From assembly GCA_019925095.2 (NCBI GenBank), contig CM034412.1, forward strand, positions 2,852,001 through 2,916,000: a stretch of 64,000 nucleotides of DNA, written 5' to 3'. Shown piece after piece: positions 1 to 10,684 of this stretch. Origin of the DNA: Dendrolimus kikuchii (Eukaryota > Arthropoda > Insecta > Lepidoptera > Lasiocampidae). How positions within the stretch are numbered: position 1 is the stretch's first letter; each line of letters begins with the position of its first letter. Under the pieces are notes generated by a model that was not told the origin of the DNA, made no database searches, and saw only the letters and a list, made by a program, of their open reading frames with translations. Position numbers and translations under genes: made by a program.

Positions 1-415
1 GGCTGTTCGACTGTGGAACTCCCTCCCCTTTCCAATCAGACAAGCTAAATCAATGACTACATTTAAACGTATGGTCACTGACCATCATTGGTCTATTAAA
101 TAAAAATTGTTGCATTAAATGAATGTATCTATTGTTCGTATATATATTTATAATATCATCGTATATCTAATTATATATGTATATCTGTATATATGAGTAG
201 ATAGTACTTTATTTATATCTTTTTTTTTTTAATACACCACCAAAAATCTTATATTGAAATTTCGTTTAAAATCTCCTTAGACACCGGGTTGCCTGGAAGA
301 GATCGCTATAAGCGATAAGGCCGCCCATTGTTCTAATGCAAATGTATCCATATCAATTTTCTAGATTTAAGATTATGGTGAACAATAAAGAGTTTTCATT
401 CATTCATTCATTCAT
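1..415 (+). mobile_element. LINE-A (CR1/Jockey-like) 3' end with reverse-transcriptase C-terminus
   Basis: Bases 2-103 read as the last 33 codons of a non-LTR retrotransposon polyprotein, with the typical AVRLWNSLP block, then FKRMV, ending at TAA 101-103. The fragment is open at the window start. The 3' UTR contains a short hairpin at 302-316 (ATCGC, 5-nt loop, GCGAT) followed by AAGGCCGCC. The same block recurs near 20890, 34190, 41900, 49350 and 53470. The copy ends in AATAAA and a CATT microsatellite tail (about 395-415), as expected for target-primed insertion. The clade (CR1 versus Jockey) is inferred from motif style only. Confidence 0.72.
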
Positions 416-420
416 ATGTG

Positions 421-782
421 ACTAGCTGCTGTTAAAGTTGTTGCAAGTATATCGGTGCAATCAACATGCGTTTTATAATTCTATTTCAGCCAAATTCGCT
501 AAGGAACCCTAGAATGCTCGTAATTCCATATAGACAGACCACGCTCAAATATTTTTACATCGACCTAGAACCTGTGAGTTTGTTATCAAAATATTGATCC
601 CACTTTCGGTACGCCAAACAGGTAGGACACAAATTGGTCGGCAGAATAAACAGCTTGAGCAGGAAATGAATGTTATTGGTTGGTTTTTTAATCTACCAAT
701 CCATGTTTACAGAGTTTACACTTAACATTCACGATCGTACTCAGAAAGATTAATAGACGTTTAGTTAAAAATCATTAAATTC
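421..782. other. Unassigned AT-rich stretch
   Basis: I see no coding region, repeat family or RNA gene here. Confidence 0.5.
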
Positions 783-788
783 AAATGG

Positions 789-1096
789 TTTTTTTTTATT
801 GCAGGAGATCAGCAGACAGGCAGACGGCCCACGTGGATGGAAAGCGGTTACCATCGCCTATAGACATTTGCAACACCAAAGTTGCTACAGATGCGCTGCT
901 GTTCTCTTAAGGGAGACTGGTCACTAATGCCGGAACACAACTCAAGTTTGTTATGGCGACATACTTTAGACCAGGGGTGGTAGCCATCCAGTCGGGCAAA
1001 TGCCCTACCACCTGGCTGTGGGTTGTTAAGTCGCCTCTTACGACAAGCCGCCCGGCCGCAGGAAATTGTATTCTTTCTCCGTTCCCGCACGGATAA
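789..1096 (-). mobile_element. SINE-like element S, near full length
   Basis: Read on the minus strand, the unit starts near ATCCGTGCGGGAACGG and ends CTCCTGCAATAAAAAAA, a poly-A-tailed retroposon with no long reading frame. A 6-bp target duplication AAATGG (783-788 and 1097-1102) brackets it. Element S is the commonest repeat in this window. Its 3' part (GGCGATGGTAACCGC, GGGCCGTCTGCC) resembles a 3' tail I recall as shared by many lepidopteran retroposons. A degenerate pol III B-box-like GGTTCCAGTCT occurs in other copies, so SINE is the best guess. A LINE 3' end is the alternative. Confidence 0.75.
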
Positions 1097-1174
1097 AAAT
1101 GGTAATGTAAATACGATTATTTTTGGCTACATATGAAATGCATTATTTTTGGCTACATGAAATCAATACTTTTC

Positions 1175-1406
1175 GCAGCGCACGCCGTGTAAGGATTTTT
1201 TCGGGTAATTTTTTTACACCTTGGGTTACATTATTGGACTTTTAGTAAGGATCCCTAATTTTTTTGAAAATATAATATAGCCTATCGCCTTCCTCGATGA
1301 ATGTACTATTCAACACTGAAAGAATTTTTCAAATCGGACCAGCGGTTCCTGAGATTAGCGCGTTTAAACAAACAAACTCTTCAGCTTTATAATATTATAG
1401 TATAGA
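1175..1406 (-). mobile_element. Helitron-like non-autonomous fragment
   Basis: On the minus strand it begins TCTATACTATAATATTATAAA after an A (T at 1407), then carries the conserved block ending in CGATTTGAAAAATTCTTTCA, and further on TAGGGATCCTTACTAAAA-like sequence. This is the same family as 5000-5264 and 17497-17742. The CTAG end is not visible, so the copy is truncated. Confidence 0.5.
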
Positions 1407-2490
1407 TCAGAGAACCTTACATATAGGTTTTAACATATTACAGACACTAACTTTTTACACTCTAGAAGCATTTTAGAACATCTCGCCATCCCTCCAACAA
1501 TTTTAATGTATATGAAACATAGCAATTGGTACAACCGATAGCAGATTGAAGTCATTGATAAACTATTTTAATTAAAACCTTATGAATGAGAAGAAATTAA
1601 TACATTATTGTTCGGATATTTTTACATAATGTTTTATATAAGATATTATGCAAAATATTATACTTAAAGTTTTACATGTAATGAAATAAACACAGTACAA
1701 ATCTATCGCGTCTGCCAACATGCAAATAAAATGTAGTGAATACCGTCTGTATACAATTGAGAGGTTTTGAATTATAATCTGTACACAATTACCACATATT
1801 AGAGATTAATATTATTACATAAAATTATGTTAAAATATAGAGAACTAAGTACTTTATACAAAACAAGCGCTAATCACCGAATAAATAAAAATATACCATT
1901 ATTATTCAATTAAGGAAATGGCCGATTGTATAGTTTAGAAATAAGAGGGTACATAACAAAATTAATTATCAACTTTAAAAAGAAACATGAAAAAAACAAC
2001 TATGCTACTAAATGACTATAACACACCTCCTTGTAGATTCTCCCTCCTTACCCACGCCGTCATTTTTATAATGTTAAGTTTTTGATATTAGTATTGTTAC
2101 GAGTTGCAGGACTCGAATTAAAATGCCGTTGGAATTATTATAGAGTTTATTAGAACTATACAAACACGTAGAACACAGGTACAAATATAACCGAACGCAA
2201 CAAGTCCAAACGTAATGCAGAAGATCGTAATTCAATAACACGCGCAAAGTCCGTCACTAAATAGATTACCGAATGTACACAAGTTTTGCTTCGCTCGTGG
2301 TTATTGCTTTATACTGCACAGATGCAATATGTCTGCCCGGCCGCGTGGACCAAATTTCCTAGAATCAGTTTGTACTTTTAAATCCAACAAACCTGGCTAA
2401 TGAGCCGGCCGCAACGGCCATAAACGAGTACAATAAAATAATGGCCTGTTCTCTAGAATAATTAGTAAATGCTGACATGCCTTTACTCCT
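1407..2490. other. AT-rich unassigned stretch
   Basis: No coding region is recognisable. Bases 2097-2460 are less AT-rich and begin TGTTACGAGTTGCAGG, which could be an LTR start, but no matching end was found. A 40-bp segment near 1855-1895 resembles 62056-62097. Confidence 0.4.
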
Positions 2491-2529
2491 ACTTCTTTTG
2501 TTTACTATAAATAAGTAAACAAAAGAAGT
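2491..2529. repeat. Perfect 16-bp stem-loop
   Basis: ACTTCTTTTGTTTACT (2491-2506) is followed by a 7-nt loop ATAAATA and the exact reverse complement (2514-2529). It lies outside any recognised element. Confidence 0.8.
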
Positions 2530-2624
2530 CCAAATGCCGAAAGGTAATAAAATGTGTTTTTACAGGTGTGCAGGTGTGAATTTGTTTTTGTCGGCGTCTA
2601 GGTTTTAACAATATTATATAAAAT

Positions 2625-2935
2625 TATTAGAGCTATCCATGTTTGCGGAAGAGTTTCTTGCGCCGCTTAAAGAGAAGATTAAGCCCCAACATGTTGCGAA
2701 GCGGTGGTAAATTAGATTAGGGCTCTCATAGAGTAAATAACAACCATTAACAAAATTAAAACTAAATGATTGAAATGAATAAGTTGGCAGTAGGCTAAAT
2801 GAAACTTTACCAATACTCATTGACACTTGACATCTTTGTCTTCTTTGATCACGGCCACTGAAAACAGGCCGAAACATCGGAATAACAAAAATCAAACAAA
2901 TTAGCACGGTTAAAACCGTTACAACGTGGTTTTAT
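2625..2935 (+). mobile_element. Repeat element P, fragment with one terminus
   Basis: It contains the family hallmark GATCACGGCCACTGAAAA followed by GGCCGAAACATCGG, and the right terminal repeat ending AAAACCGTTACAACGTGG. The other terminus is missing. Related to 36682-36967, 44535-44778 and 49090-49250. Confidence 0.6.
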
Positions 2936-3116
2936 TTTTTCAGTCTGTTCTTGAGCGTTATGTTTTAATAGTATTATTCATAAATTTTAATTTTCTGATC
3001 AGTCATGATGTCCCCCACCCGCAGGTAAAGGATTATCCATTAATAACGCCACAATCTGTATATATTTTAGGATTTGGTCAAGACCACGCCCAGTTCAAAA
3101 ATTCATCTGTATACAT

Positions 3117-3488
3117 ATCTAGGTATACATACATACCTGCACGCGTACGTAATTATACATATACCTGCACGCGTACATAATTATACATATACCTGCACGT
3201 GTACATAATTATACATATACCTGCACGTGTACATAATTATACATATACCTGCACGTGTACATAATTATACATATACCTGCACGTGTATATAATTATACAT
3301 ATACCTGCACGTGTACATAATTATACATATACCTGCACGTGTACATAATTATACATATACCTGCACGTGTACATAATTATACATATACCTGCACGTGTAC
3401 ATAATTATACATATACCTGCACGTGTACATAATTATACATATACCTGCACGTGTACATAATTATACATATACCTGCACGCGTACATAA
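3117..3488. repeat. 28-bp minisatellite array, left part
   Basis: Thirteen units with exact 28-bp spacing: the CCTGC anchor recurs at 3136, 3164, 3192 and so on to 3472. The unit is ATAATTATACATATACC plus TGCACGTGTAC. The two left units and the last unit carry CACGCG; the ten internal units carry CACGTG. The array is interrupted at about 3489 by an S insertion and resumes at 3830. Confidence 0.95.
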
Positions 3489-3817
3489 TTTTTTTTTTAT
3501 ATTTTTTTTTATTGCAGGAGTTCAGCAGACAGGCAGACGGCCCACTAGATGGAAAGCGGTTACCATCGCCTATGGACATTTGCAACAACAAAGGTGCTAC
3601 AAATGCGCTGCTGCTCTCTTAAAGGAGACTGGAACCTGGTCACTAATGCCGGAACACAACACAAGGTTGTTATGGCGGCATACTCTAGACCAGGGGTGGT
3701 CGCCATCCAGTCGAGCAAATACTCTACCACCTGGCTGTGGGTTGTTTAGTCGCCTCTTACGACAGGCCGCCCGGCCGCAGGAAATTGTATTCTTTCTCCG
3801 TTCCTGCACGGATAAAA
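3489..3817 (-). mobile_element. SINE-like element S inserted in the minisatellite
   Basis: A poly-T start (poly-A on the minus strand) leads to TTGCAGGAGTTCAGCAG, and the copy ends GCACGGATAAAA. It is nearly full length and interrupts the 28-bp array, so the array is older than this insertion. Its reading frames are incidental. Confidence 0.8.
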
Positions 3818-3829
3818 TATCGTAGGGAC

Positions 3830-3896
3830 ATATATCTGCACGCGTACATAATTATACATATACCTGTACGCGTACATAATTATACACATACCCATA
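3830..3896. repeat. 28-bp minisatellite array, right part
   Basis: Two further units (anchors at 3835 and 3863, again 28 bp apart) carry CACGCG and TACGCG variants, continuing the array beyond the S insertion. Confidence 0.85.
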
Positions 3897-3949
3897 GGTT
3901 TCTGAGAAAAATTACTGAAATACACGGACAGACGGATTGCCAGACTTGA

Positions 3950-4439
3950 CGATTACATAATTATTGCGATTTTTCCAAAACGACTACGAAGTTTTCATAA
4001 GCAATAACAACTTAAATGCGAATTTAAATATTACGTTTTGTCCATGATTGGATTTAAAAACTAATTTGCTGATTTAATAATAAAGATGTTAAATTATATT
4101 CTTTTGTATTTTAGTTGAAGACCCATATCAGATGTGTCTAAGTTTTGCCCACACGACCTGACGGCGTGGAAAATTAATCATACGGTACCCATTGGCCACT
4201 GAACTCGTCACCTTCGATGTATGATGCGATATTTTGTTAACATATCACCTTAATTGATAGATGTTGCATCACCTTTCATCCACCAATTTATTGATACTTA
4301 ATTTAGCACAGTTAAAGACTATGGTCAATGCATGAACAGCGACATACAGCGGAAAAAAGGGGTAAACTCCAAAAAAAGTATCTCAATTGACTTCACTGTC
4401 GTCTATCCTATTGTTTACCTTATAAGAACCTTTATGTAA
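3950..4439. other. Unassigned stretch
   Basis: I see no gene or known repeat. Confidence 0.4.
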
Positions 4440-4590
4440 AAAAAAAACTTATTATTAATCACAATCAAATATACCCTATATCACACAGGAATAATGTAGC
4501 TTTCCACTGGTGAAAGAATTTTCAAAATCGGTTTATTAGATCCAGAGATTACCCCCTACAACGTCACAAACTCACAAACTTTACCTCTTA
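4440..4590 (-). mobile_element. Helitron-like fragment
   Basis: It carries the family block GAAAGAATTTTCAAAATCGG and ATTACCCCCTACAACGTCAC, shared with 5000-5264. Both ends are lost. Confidence 0.45.
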
Positions 4591-4999
4591 GTTTTTGTTG
4601 AGTTTAATTACCTACTAAGTAAATTCATAATATTTCCCCTCCCGTACTGCCCGTACCCCAGTGACGCCTACATCGCATAAGCCTATGTAGCCAATTAGGG
4701 TGCGCGGCTACCACGCAACTGTTGTCTAATACTTACTATTTTTAAGCTCGTGATATCTTTCGAATGGAATGTCCGAATTGAATAATTCAAAAATTTATAT
4801 AAAGGTATTGAAGCAATCTTGAATATGAAGTAATTTATTTTGATAAGGATGAATACCAAGATACAAATAAAGAGCCTTTTCTAGCGGCGGCTTTTTAATT
4901 CAATTTTTAAAATAAAAGAACACTTATTGTGGCATAACATTAATAATTATACATATGCAGTCGCGACACTTTTTGTAAATAATGATGTGTTCTGCAAAG

Positions 5000-5264
5000 T
5001 TGTAGTACATTATTTTATTCTATCATCAATAGTTTTCGCAGCGTATGCGATTTTAGGTAACTTTTTTACACCTTGGGTTACACTATTGGAGTTTTAGTAA
5101 GGATCCTTAATTTAAAAAAAAAATATAATATAGCCTATGTCAACCGGGGATAGTGTAGCTTGCGAACAGTGAAAGAATTTTTTAAATCAGTTCAGTAGTT
5201 TCGGAGATTACCCCCTACAACGTCACAAACTCACAAACTTACCTCTTTATAATATTAGTATAGA
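5000..5264 (-). mobile_element. Helitron-like non-autonomous element
   Basis: The minus strand starts TCTATACTAATATTATAAAG (TC at 5264-5263) directly after an A, as Helitrons do. It includes AAGAATTTTTTAAATCAG and AAGGATCCTTAATTT blocks. The CTAG terminus is not evident at the other end, so it is probably truncated or diverged near 5000. Confidence 0.55.
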
Positions 5265-5509
5265 TAAAAGCAACAATTCGTTTCATAAACTTACCAATAT
5301 CTCCAAGCAACGACTACAAAGGGGCGTGTAGTCATTATTTATTGCAATTAATTAGCTCCACTACACGTTCCGTATCCGTTCTCAACACTAACGCCCTCTG
5401 CTATTGATTTATTTTATAGCTTATAATTTTTAATTAACAGCAAGTAAACGACTATTTGGTGGGAACTAAAAACATTTAAAAAGCTATTTCATTATGTTAA
5501 ATGTAATTA

Positions 5510-6607
5510 CAGTGTAAACTCCATGTAACGTCACTCGATTTAACGACAAACTCCCTTGAGCGTCGAAATCACTTGGCTTTGGTTAGTTTTCGTCTATGTG
5601 ACGCATTAGACACTGCGATTCATACGCTGGTCGAGTGCGCAGCATGGGCACCGCAGAGATATGAACTCGAGACCCTCATAGGTCCGATCGATTTGCTGGG
5701 CAGTTTGGTGCAAGCCATGCTGCATAGCGACGATCATTGGGTGGGTGCGGCCAATTTCTGTGACACTGTCATGTTTCAAAAAGAGGTCGCGGAACGAGAA
5801 AGGGAGACAGGTGTGCATGCGTCACGCGCAGATATGCGCAAGATCTCCTCCTGTAATACCGCTACAGGAGCCCTCTAGCATCTAGGGAGCAGAGGAGTCT
5901 TCATCCCTGTTGACGAAGTGAGTTTGCCTTTCCCGGGACATTCTCAAGCACTGATGCGCTAGGATCAGCGCGGGCGTAACTACGTTCTAAGTCTCACACT
6001 CTTCCTGCCATAAGCGCGGGGCACATGGGAGGAGGGTGGTTTTAGTGGAGTATTGAGTTTTCGAGTCTCCACACAAGACGGCGATTTGACTCTGGTGCCC
6101 ATTCATGGTATCGTACCTCTCGTCGCTTTGATCTAATCCCTAGTAAAGGACCCGGTAGTGTGCGAAATGCATTTCCCCCGCCTCAAAAAAAAAGCTTGTC
6201 TTCCATGCAATGATACATTCTATATAGCGTTACACCCAGTCTCAATAACGACAACAATTAGATAATAAAAATATCTTTTATGTTGCTAAAATTATAAAAA
6301 CTGCGCAGCTATGTAAGTTCTTATATCGCTTTATCAACCTAGTCCGTAATAAACTCGACTGTGGGCATCATAAATACCGAAATATCTAAGAAGTTCCGAA
6401 ATACCGAAATTTCTAAGTACTTCCTTTATCATCAAGATGCCTCAATATCGCAAGATGTCTATAAAATAAGTAAAAAATACAACAAAATTACTAGTAGAGT
6501 AAAAGACGTCACACAGAAATAAAATACTTCTCTCCATTTAACAACAACTCTTTATAACGACATAAAACGCACAGTCCCTTCGGTGTCGTTAAATAGAGTT
6601 TATACTA
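5510..6607. mobile_element. pogo/Tigger-like TIR element interrupted by an R1-like LINE
   Basis: The left end CAGTGTAAACTCC (5510) and right end GAGTTTATACTA (to 6607) are inverted, each flanked by TA (5508-5509 and 6608-6609). Inside both ends are repeated TTTAACGAC and AACTCCCTT / AAGGGAC motifs, typical of pogo/Tigger termini. No transposase is left; the centre is largely an inserted LINE (5570-6193). The family name is inferred from the ends. Confidence 0.6.
5570..6193 (+). mobile_element. R1-clade LINE, 3' end with C-terminal zinc-knuckle remnant
   Basis: 5570-5878 is an open frame of about 100 codons ending at TAG. It matches the end of R1-type reverse transcriptases: a CDALDTAIHTLVEC block (the C..H..C half of the terminal zinc knuckle) followed by AAW and a VMFQKEVAERERE helix. 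The CxxC half is missing because the copy is 5' truncated, and the TTG at 5573 is not a real start. The 3' UTR (5879-6193) shares GCGCGGGGCACATGGGAGG, GAGTCTCCACACAAG and GGACCCGGTAGTGTGCG with 63133-63398 and 33820-34020. It ends in poly-A. Confidence 0.75.
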
Positions 6608-6797
6608 TATGATAAGGAATAGAATACTTAATGGTTAGTTAATTCCTTTTAATTGTATTAACTAATTAATTGTGACCATATACCGTATACTATAATTACT
6701 GATATCAAGGCTCCACTTCAGCTAAAAACATGTACATATCACACGCTTAGGACACATTATAAAACGTAAGAACTTATAATAATATTATATAATATCA

Positions 6798-7072
6798 ACC
6801 CATTATTATCTGCTGGGCTCGGGACCCTCATTTTAGGGGAACGGACACTATACCCGCGACGCTTGTTCAAGGCGGCTTGGCAGATTTGACACATCGGTTA
6901 TCTCGATGTGTAGGTTGCAATGACGATGTTTTCCTTCACCGTTGTTAGCACGTGGTAATTGTAACAATATGGACATTAGGTGAGAAAACTGACTAAGCGG
7001 TGCATGCGTTCCGGCCAGAATCGAACCCGCGATCTTTGAGTTTCGGACGCGTGCGATAGCCATTACGGCACG
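6798..7072 (-). mobile_element. tRNA-derived SINE (family 2)
   Basis: On the minus strand an A-box-like TGGCTATCGCACG is followed by a B-box GGTTCGATTCT (7027-7017). The body contains CACGTGCTAACAACGGTGAA and the 3' part ends CCCAGCAG. Related copies are at 32695-33080 and 51950-52190. It is a SINE rather than a tRNA gene, because the cloverleaf is not intact and the unit is about 275 bp. Confidence 0.7.
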
Positions 7073-7157
7073 ACTTATGTCTACTTTCCTATATTTGTAT
7101 ATAAGTATATGTGTATTTTTATTTGCTATAAATATATTTTGTGTATATATAATTATA

Positions 7158-7366
7158 CTAGCTGTCCCGGCAGACGTTGTTCTGCCCTGAAGAAATAAAA
7201 TTTAAAACCCGATTCCAGCGCCACCTACCGGGTCCAAATGTAAGCTATCCTATCTTTCAAGTCGGATCAAACTGCACACGGTGTGCAAATTTGATTAAAA
7301 TCGGCCAAGTAGTTTAGGAGTCCATCGCGGACAAACAACGTGACACGTAATTTATATATATTAAGA
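7158..7366 (-). mobile_element. Helitron-like non-autonomous element
   Basis: On the minus strand it starts with TC (7366-7365) after an A and ends in CTAG (7161-7158) before a T. A short hairpin GGCAGAACAACGTCTGCC lies just inside the CTAG. Internal GGCGCTGGAATCGGG is shared with 21013, 42125, 45738 and 62099. TC start, 3' hairpin, CTAG and A/T flanks fit a Helitron. Confidence 0.65.
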
Positions 7367-7503
7367 TATATTTTAAACTACACGCACTGAATACCAACCC
7401 ACTTGAGTTTTTAGATTTTAGATATAATTTTAGTCTATAATTTCATTTCTGTATTGGCTAAAATAAAGATTTTATCTATTTATCGATCTATCATGTATCA
7501 TTC

Positions 7504-7525
7504 AATAATAATAATAATAATAATC
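7504..7525. repeat. ATA/AAT microsatellite (SINE 3' tail)
   Basis: An (AAT)n run that forms the 3' tail of the adjacent minus-strand SINE. Confidence 0.7.
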
Positions 7526-7738
7526 GGCAGACAAACACACACATTGTATATCCCCAAATTAAGCAAGTTACGCTTGTATTATGGGTAATATACAACGGAC
7601 TACTCTGGAGCCGATCCCAGACACCTAGACCATAGTAAATAACGGAGAAAATACGTTTCCGAAATTTACTATACCAGGAATCGAACCCGGAACCTCTGCG
7701 TTGCAGTGAGGTACGCCGGCAAAGGCTTAGCCTGCTCA
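7526..7738 (-). mobile_element. tRNA-derived SINE (family 1)
   Basis: On the minus strand it starts at GAGCAGGCTAAGCC (5' truncated inside the A-box), with B-box GGTTCGATTCC at 7688-7678, then CTGGTATAGTAAATTTCGGA and a 3' end TTTGTCTGCCGATTA plus tail. It matches the complete copy at 56387-56640. Confidence 0.75.
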
Positions 7739-7929
7739 AAAATTCAATTCAATGTTATTGATTACCGTCGTTTCCTTTTAGTTCTGTGTTTGTCAACCAA
7801 GTTGATTCAATTTGGTTGATGAAAGTGGACGACGCGCAGGTCGTTTCTCAAGATCGTTACAAGTGAAGATCCATAGTCTCTGCGTACCCCCATGAGGAAA
7901 CAGTAGTGATAATATGTATGTATCTGTAA

Positions 7930-8664
7930 AGTGCAATACACACCAAAGTCACGAACCCACCGACATATGTCGGCAACTTTTTGTCGGCGGGCTAGTTGGC
8001 GGCTGCACTTATTGCAAGTCGGAAAACTTTGTCGGCGGCATGTCGGCAGCTCGAGATGAGGAATAAAAAATACAGCAAGTCCTCTCCTCTTGCTGTTTAT
8101 GTCCGGCAGCCCTCGCCAACAGACTCAGGCTGCAAGCTTCAGTTCTATCTTATTTATTTAGGTTTATGGCTTGGCAGCTAGGCCTTTAAGCCAGATCTTA
8201 GTTAAACAATTTATAGTTTCTTCATTTTCTTAAGCCTATGTGTATTGTGTAGGACAGCTGAACTGTAGGTTATCAGCTGGTGCCATTCAACGGGAGTTCT
8301 TGTGACAACTCGAAAGGCTACATTTGACTATACAGTTCACATTTCTCACAAAACACATAATAACTACTCAAAAACTATCAATATCCTACAACTATTGTTC
8401 ATTTTAGAGTAATTTTACACATTTTTAGAAAATGAAATACAGCACAACACCTCCTTTCAGTTCCCGCCAAAAACTCTCAGTTGTAGCTCAACTGTCTCCG
8501 GGTACAGACATCTATTTATATTTCTCAATGATCCTAAATCTAATCCATAATAGAACGCAAGTTGCCGACATACAGCCGACATGTCAGCGGGCAGCACGCG
8601 CGGGCGAATGTTGCCGCCACGATTCTTTTATATAGGCCACCGAGTTGTGTCGGCGGGCTGTGTC
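7930..8664. repeat. Unassigned region rich in GTCGGC motifs (left part)
   Basis: It holds a 14-bp palindrome CCGACATATGTCGG near 7960 and repeated GTCGGCGG motifs at both ends, suggesting an unrecognised mobile element. The right end resumes at 8965 after a LINE insertion. The open frames at 7996-8181 and 8432-8635 look incidental. Confidence 0.4.
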
Positions 8665-8964
8665 AAATTCAAATTCAAAAGTTTTTATTCAAAATAAGTT
8701 CCACTGGAGAACACTTTTTGAAGGTCATACATGTAAGTTAACTTCCTATTCTATGTACACCGCTTCGCAACGTGTTGATGCTGTAAAGGAGAAGAAGCGG
8801 CAAGAAACTCCCAAGTAACACGTCTAGCTAAATATTGTTTTTCTTTATATTTCATATTCTATTTATATTTCAAATTCTTTTTTTTTTAATAAGTTTTGTA
8901 CAGAAGTATGTTACAGAATTACTTTTTGAAGAATTAATGGAGTTGATGGAGGTTGGATGGTTGA
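8665..8964 (-). mobile_element. LINE-C 3' UTR insertion with 17-bp target duplication
   Basis: On the minus strand it includes GGGAGTTTCTTGCCGCTTCT, TGACCTTCAAAAAGTG, CTCCAGTGGAACTTATTTTG and a GAATTTGAATTT tail. It is flanked by a perfect direct repeat TGTCGGCGGGCTGTGTC at 8648-8664 and 8965-8981. Only the non-coding 3' end is present (5' truncated). The same 3' UTR occurs at 43490-43560 and 49530-49704. Confidence 0.8.
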
Positions 8965-9048
8965 TGTCGGCGGGCTGTGTCGGCAGAAGACGTTTAGACG
9001 AGCGTACAAGACTAATTTAAAAGGTTTCATTGTAGTCAATTGACTACA

Positions 9049-9626
9049 TACATACATAACTTCACGCCAGTTCCCTTGCGGGGTAGGCACGAACAACAGA
9101 GCGCCATTTAGGCCCATTCTAACACACCTCACTTGCTTCTTTGACATTCATAACTCTTGTCATGCACGCTCGTCTGTTCTTAAGGCTCCTGACATCACCC
9201 TCGACTAGTACACGATCAATTTGATCATGGAAGGTGTGTCGTAGCCTTCCACGACTTCTGCATCCATCCACTTTTGCATTGTATATCTGTTTAGTCATTC
9301 TTTCATCATGCATTCTTTCCACATGCCCGAACCACCGGAGCATTCCTTTCCTTACCTTCACCCCGATACTTTCTTTCAGACCAACTCTCTTTCTTACTTC
9401 GGTATTACGAACGCGGTCCGCGAGCGTCACTCCGCAGATTTTGCGCAGTGCTCGCGTCTCGACCGCGTTTACTCTACTTTCATGCGCTCTCTTCCATACC
9501 CAACTCTCGCTTCCATACGTGAGCGTAGGTACCAGCACCGCGTTGTGTATGGCGAGCTGGGCCTTCTGGCTGAGGTTCTTAGCGCCTAGAAGTTTACCTA
9601 ACGCTCCATTCAAACTATTCCCCAAA
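9049..9626 (-). mobile_element. RTE-like LINE, 3' fragment
   Basis: On the minus strand it encodes the C-terminal part of a non-LTR reverse transcriptase: NSLNGALGKLLGAKNLS, then YGSESWVW, RALRKICGVTLADRVRN and GMLRWFGHVERM. A frameshift lies near the end, after KEASEVC. A very short 3' UTR runs straight into a TATG microsatellite, which is characteristic of RTE elements. An 8-bp duplication TGACTACA (9041-9048 and 9627-9634) flanks it. It differs from the 42798 copy by substitutions and lacks its first 40 codons. Confidence 0.8.
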
Positions 9627-9659
9627 TGACTACAGAACTCTAAAAAGGAGTCCATACCT

Positions 9660-9960
9660 GTCTCTCTTCAAAAAAGGGATATAATTTTTTTTCTTTTTAC
9701 AAATCTGAAAACCAAAAATGTTAAACCAAACCGCTTAATTTGGTTGAAACAAAAACCGCCAACGAATTAATCATTTTAATCTGGTATGGGCCTGCTCTTA
9801 TCTAATGCTCGGCCGGGACCCGAACGCTGGACAATTATCACGGGATCATCTTGAACGGACGAAGAGGTGTTACAAAACATATTGGGAGTAATAAAACGAC
9901 AGATTGAAAATTGTGTAGGGTATGTATGAGTTTGATCTCTTCAGGACATTTGCGTTAACA
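9660..9960. other. Unassigned stretch
   Basis: No recognisable feature except AT-rich runs. Confidence 0.4.
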
Positions 9961-10060
9961 TATTTTTTAACAAAAACAAAATCGACTTTAAACTAAAAAG
10001 CAAAAATTAAACATTTTCTACAACTTCTTGAAAAATGTGCATTTTGTAGTTTTGTTGTTG
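9961..10060 (+). repeat. Short interspersed repeat, copy 1
   Basis: TTTTTTAACAAAAACAAAAT, then CATTTTCTACAACTTCTTGA and GCATTTTGTAGTTTTG, match 10685-10765 directly and 10790-10872 in inverse orientation. The family is unknown. Confidence 0.45.
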
Positions 10061-10154
10061 TTTTTTTCATGTTTTGCAAGGTGGATTATTTTTAAACTAT
10101 TTTCAAAAGGAGGAGTTTATGTTTGCATGTGTTGTGTTTTTTATTTGAAAGAGT

Positions 10155-10469
10155 TTTATCCGTGCAGGAACGGAGAAAGAATACAATTTCCTGCGGCTGG
10201 GCGGCCTGTCGTAAGAGGCGACTAAACAACCCACAGCCAGGTGGTAGGGCATTTGCTCGACTGGATGGCTACCACCCCTGGTCTAGAGCATGCCGCTATA
10301 ACAACTCGGAGTTGTGTTCCGGCATCAGTGACCAGGTTCCAGACTCACTTAAGAGAGCAGCAGCGCATTTGTAGTACCTTTGGTGTTGCAAATGTCCATA
10401 GGCGATTGTAACCGCTTTCCATCCAGTGGGCCGTCTGCCTGTCTGCTGAACTCCTGCAATAAAATAAAA
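10155..10469 (+). mobile_element. SINE-like element S, full length
   Basis: A complete 315-bp copy from ATCCGTGCAGGAACGGAG to CTCCTGCAATAAAATAAAAA. A 7-bp direct repeat AAAGAGT flanks it (10148-10154 and 10470-10476). This is the best reference copy for the ends of the family. Confidence 0.8.
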
Positions 10470-10684
10470 AAAGAGTGTCCTGAGGTGGTCCCATTTTCAT
10501 CAAGTCAGAATCTGAGGAGTGGATCACAGAAAAATCGAGAGCAACCCTTGTTGAAAAGTACCAAGCGCCTACATTCTTTGAAAGGCAAAACTTGTGTACG
10601 CATGCTAGTAGTACATTTTCTATACTTGCTTTGCTAAGTATTTCTAAAGCTATTCAAATAATAAAGAAGAAAATATATCTATTT

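Noticed and set aside
848..1090. Recurring 60-120-codon frames with ERRKNTISCGRAACRKRRL or ESGYHRLWTFATPK
   Set aside because: They are frames through the SINE-like element S, differ in frame between copies, and have no start or stop conservation.
2097..2460. LTR beginning TGTTACGAG
   Set aside because: No matching CA end, second copy or target duplication could be found.
3117..3896. CRISPR-like array
   Set aside because: The 28-bp units are directly contiguous with no spacers, and the genome is eukaryotic.
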